Origin: Faecalibacterium sp.
GTDB lineage: Bacteria > Bacillota > Clostridia > Oscillospirales > Ruminococcaceae
Length of the DNA stretch: 14,505 bases
Direction of reading: 5' to 3'
Assembly (NCBI GenBank): GCA_017483235.1
Contig: JAFULE010000158.1
Location: 1-14,505 of the forward strand
Shown here: one piece after another, positions 13,151-14,505 of the stretch
Layout: every line of letters begins with the position of its first letter
How positions within the stretch are numbered: position 1 is the stretch's first letter
Translations under genes and position numbers: made by a program
The notes under the pieces: model-generated
What the model saw: only the letters and a program-made list of their open reading frames with translations
Told to the model about the DNA's origin: nothing
Database searches by the model: none

Positions 13151-14505
13151 TTACCCCTTTAGCGAGCCTTTCAGGGTCTTTTTCAGTTCGTACAAAAAGT
13201 TCAGCGCTTCGATGGGAGTCAGGGTATCCACATCCATCGCTTCCAGTTTTTCCATTACTTCGCTGGGCACAGCGGGCGAAGTATACGCCTGCAGTGCGTC
13301 AAAATCAAGCTGTTCCACCTTGCGGCGGTCGGGGGCCGAAGCTTCAAGAACCCGCAGAACCTCATGGGCGCGCCGGGTCACACTGCCGGGCAGACCGGCA
13401 AGCTTTGCTACCTCGATGCCATAGCTGTCATCGGCAGGGCCACGCACGATGCGGCGCAGGAAGGTAATATCCTCGCCGCGCTTTTTCACTGCAATGTTAT
13501 AGTTTTTTACGCCCTCGATGGTCTCTTCCAGATCGGTCAGTTCGTGGTAATGGGTGGCAAACAGGGTCTTACAGCCCATCCCCTTCTTTTTCGAGCAGAT
13601 GTGCTCCACCACGGCGCGGGCAATGCTCATGCCGTCAAAGGTAGAGGTGCCGCGGCCGATTTCGTCCAGAATAACCAGACTTTTTTCAGTGGCGTTTTTC
13701 AAAATTTCAGCCACCTCGGTCATCTCTACCATAAAGGTAGACTGGCCTGCTGCCAGATCATCCGATGCACCCACACGGGTGAAAATGGCATCCACAACAC
13801 CCACATGGCATTCCTTTGCAGGCACAAAGGAACCGATCTGCGCCATCAGCGTGATCAATGCGTTCTGCCGCATGTAGGTGGATTTACCCGCCATGTTGGG
13901 GCCGGTAATGATCAGGCAGCGGTTTTCGCCCTGATCCAGCACCGTATCGTTGGGCACAAACAGGCTGCCCTTAAGCACCTGTTCCACAACCGGGTGACGG
14001 CCTTCCAGAATCGTCAACTGATCGGAGCCATCTACCACAGGGCAGCAGTAGTTGTTATCCACCGCAACCCGCGCCAGCGACACGAACACATCCAGCTTTG
14101 CCACAGCGGTGGCAGTGCCCTGAATACGGGGCAGTTCCTGCCCGATAAAGTGCAGCAGCTCGTCGAACAGCTGCCGTTCCAGCGCAATCAGCCGCTCCTG
14201 CGCGCCAAGAATACGGTTTTCCAACTCCTTCAATTCCTGAGTAATATACCGCTCGCCGTTGGTCAGGGTCTGCTTGCGCACATAGGTGTCCGGCACCATG
14301 TTTTTATACGAGTTGGGCACCTCGATGTAATAACCGAAGACGTGGTTGAAGCCCACCTTCAGCTTGGGGATGCCGGTTTCTTCCCGCATCCGGGCTTCCA
14401 TCTGGGCAAGAATCCCCTTGCCGCCATCGCGCAGAGTGCGCAGCGAATCCACCTCTTCGTTGTAGCCGGTGCGAATGACGCCGCCGTCCTTCAGCGAAGC
14501 AGGGG
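13151..14505 (-). CDS. mutS: DNA mismatch repair protein MutS (partial, N-terminal half outside window)
   Basis: MutS recognises mismatched DNA and recruits MutL in an ATP-dependent way. The visible 450 C-terminal residues begin in the core/lever region (LKDGGVIRTGYNEEVDSL, the standard MutS segment) and run through the clamp. In local numbering the ATPase shows Walker A GPNMAGKST (201-209), DDLAAGQSTFMVEM (248-261), Walker B LVILDEIGRGTSTFDG (276-291) and ATHYHEL (316-322). A C-terminal helix-turn-helix dimerisation region (GLPGSVTRRAHEVLRVLE) follows. The reading frame is open to the window edge, so the start is not seen. The apparent internal GTG start near 14452 is just a Val codon within the conserved core. 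mutL follows after 27 bp. The protein ends in TPIEALNFLYELKKTLKG, typical of MutS1. Confidence 0.97.
   Translation of the reverse strand, partial: PASLKDGGVIRTGYNEEVDSLRTLRDGGKGILAQMEARMREETGIPKLKVGFNHVFGYYIEVPNSYKNMVPDTYVRKQTLTNGERYITQELKELENRILGAQERLIALERQLFDELLHFIGQELPRIQGTATAVAKLDVFVSLARVAVDNNYCCPVVDGSDQLTILEGRHPVVEQVLKGSLFVPNDTVLDQGENRCLIITGPNMAGKSTYMRQNALITLMAQIGSFVPAKECHVGVVDAIFTRVGASDDLAAGQSTFMVEMTEVAEILKNATEKSLVILDEIGRGTSTFDGMSIARAVVEHICSKKKGMGCKTLFATHYHELTDLEETIEGVKNYNIAVKKRGEDITFLRRIVRGPADDSYGIEVAKLAGLPGSVTRRAHEVLRVLEASAPDRRKVEQLDFDALQAYTSPAVPSEVMEKLEAMDVDTLTPIEALNFLYELKKTLKGSLKG

Noticed and set aside
1..14505. Mobile elements, CRISPR arrays, tRNA/rRNA genes or phage genes
   Set aside because: No transposase or integrase motifs, no regularly spaced repeats and no RNA gene signatures were seen. 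Coding density and gene order look like stable chromosome.

Overview
The window is a compact stretch of a Gram-positive (Bacillota) chromosome in which every convincing gene lies on the minus strand. Moderate-to-high GC, the gene content and the protein sequences suggest a Clostridia member of the Faecalibacterium/Gemmiger/Subdoligranulum type (Oscillospiraceae). That placement is inference from style and synteny, not a database match. There is no phage, IS element, CRISPR array, rRNA or tRNA. Transcription runs from high to low coordinates.

In transcription order, the right third (14505 to 8778) is a housekeeping block. It holds the C-terminal half of MutS, endonuclease-type MutL, the tRNA modification enzyme MiaA, and a one-TM HlyD/membrane-fusion-like protein of unknown role. 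Gaps are 27, -17 (overlap) and 7 bp, so this looks like one operon whose promoter lies outside the window.

A 195-bp gap (8583-8777) carries the only clear sigma-A promoter (TTGACA, 17 bp, GATAAT). It has a LacI/CcpA-type palindrome between the -35 and -10. This promoter drives the division cluster sepF, ylmH, divIVA and then ileS. It matches the sepF-ylmG-ylmH-divIVA-ileS order of Bacillota, but ylmG is missing. SepF tethers FtsZ to the membrane, DivIVA marks curved membrane, YlmH is an S4-domain RNA-binding protein, and IleRS charges tRNA-Ile. The 119-bp divIVA-ileS gap contains two stem-loops, one of 14 contiguous pairs, but is too short for a T-box.

A strong intrinsic terminator follows ileS by 3 nt. 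Its U-tract runs almost directly into the lspA ribosome binding site. The left block follows: lspA (signal peptidase II), an RluD/YlyB-type 23S pseudouridine synthase, a HAD-IIB protein that has lost several catalytic residues, and a split transketolase (N-terminal subunit, then C-terminal subunit running off the left edge). These genes are separated by 2, -4, 14 and 4 bp and must be co-transcribed.

Most of the window is ordinary conserved housekeeping DNA. The points worth a second look are the degenerate HAD protein, the terminator fused to the lspA leader, the operator-like palindrome in the sepF promoter, the orphan HlyD-like protein beside the division cluster, and the strong stem-loop ahead of ileS. 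I did not find a clear new multi-gene system.
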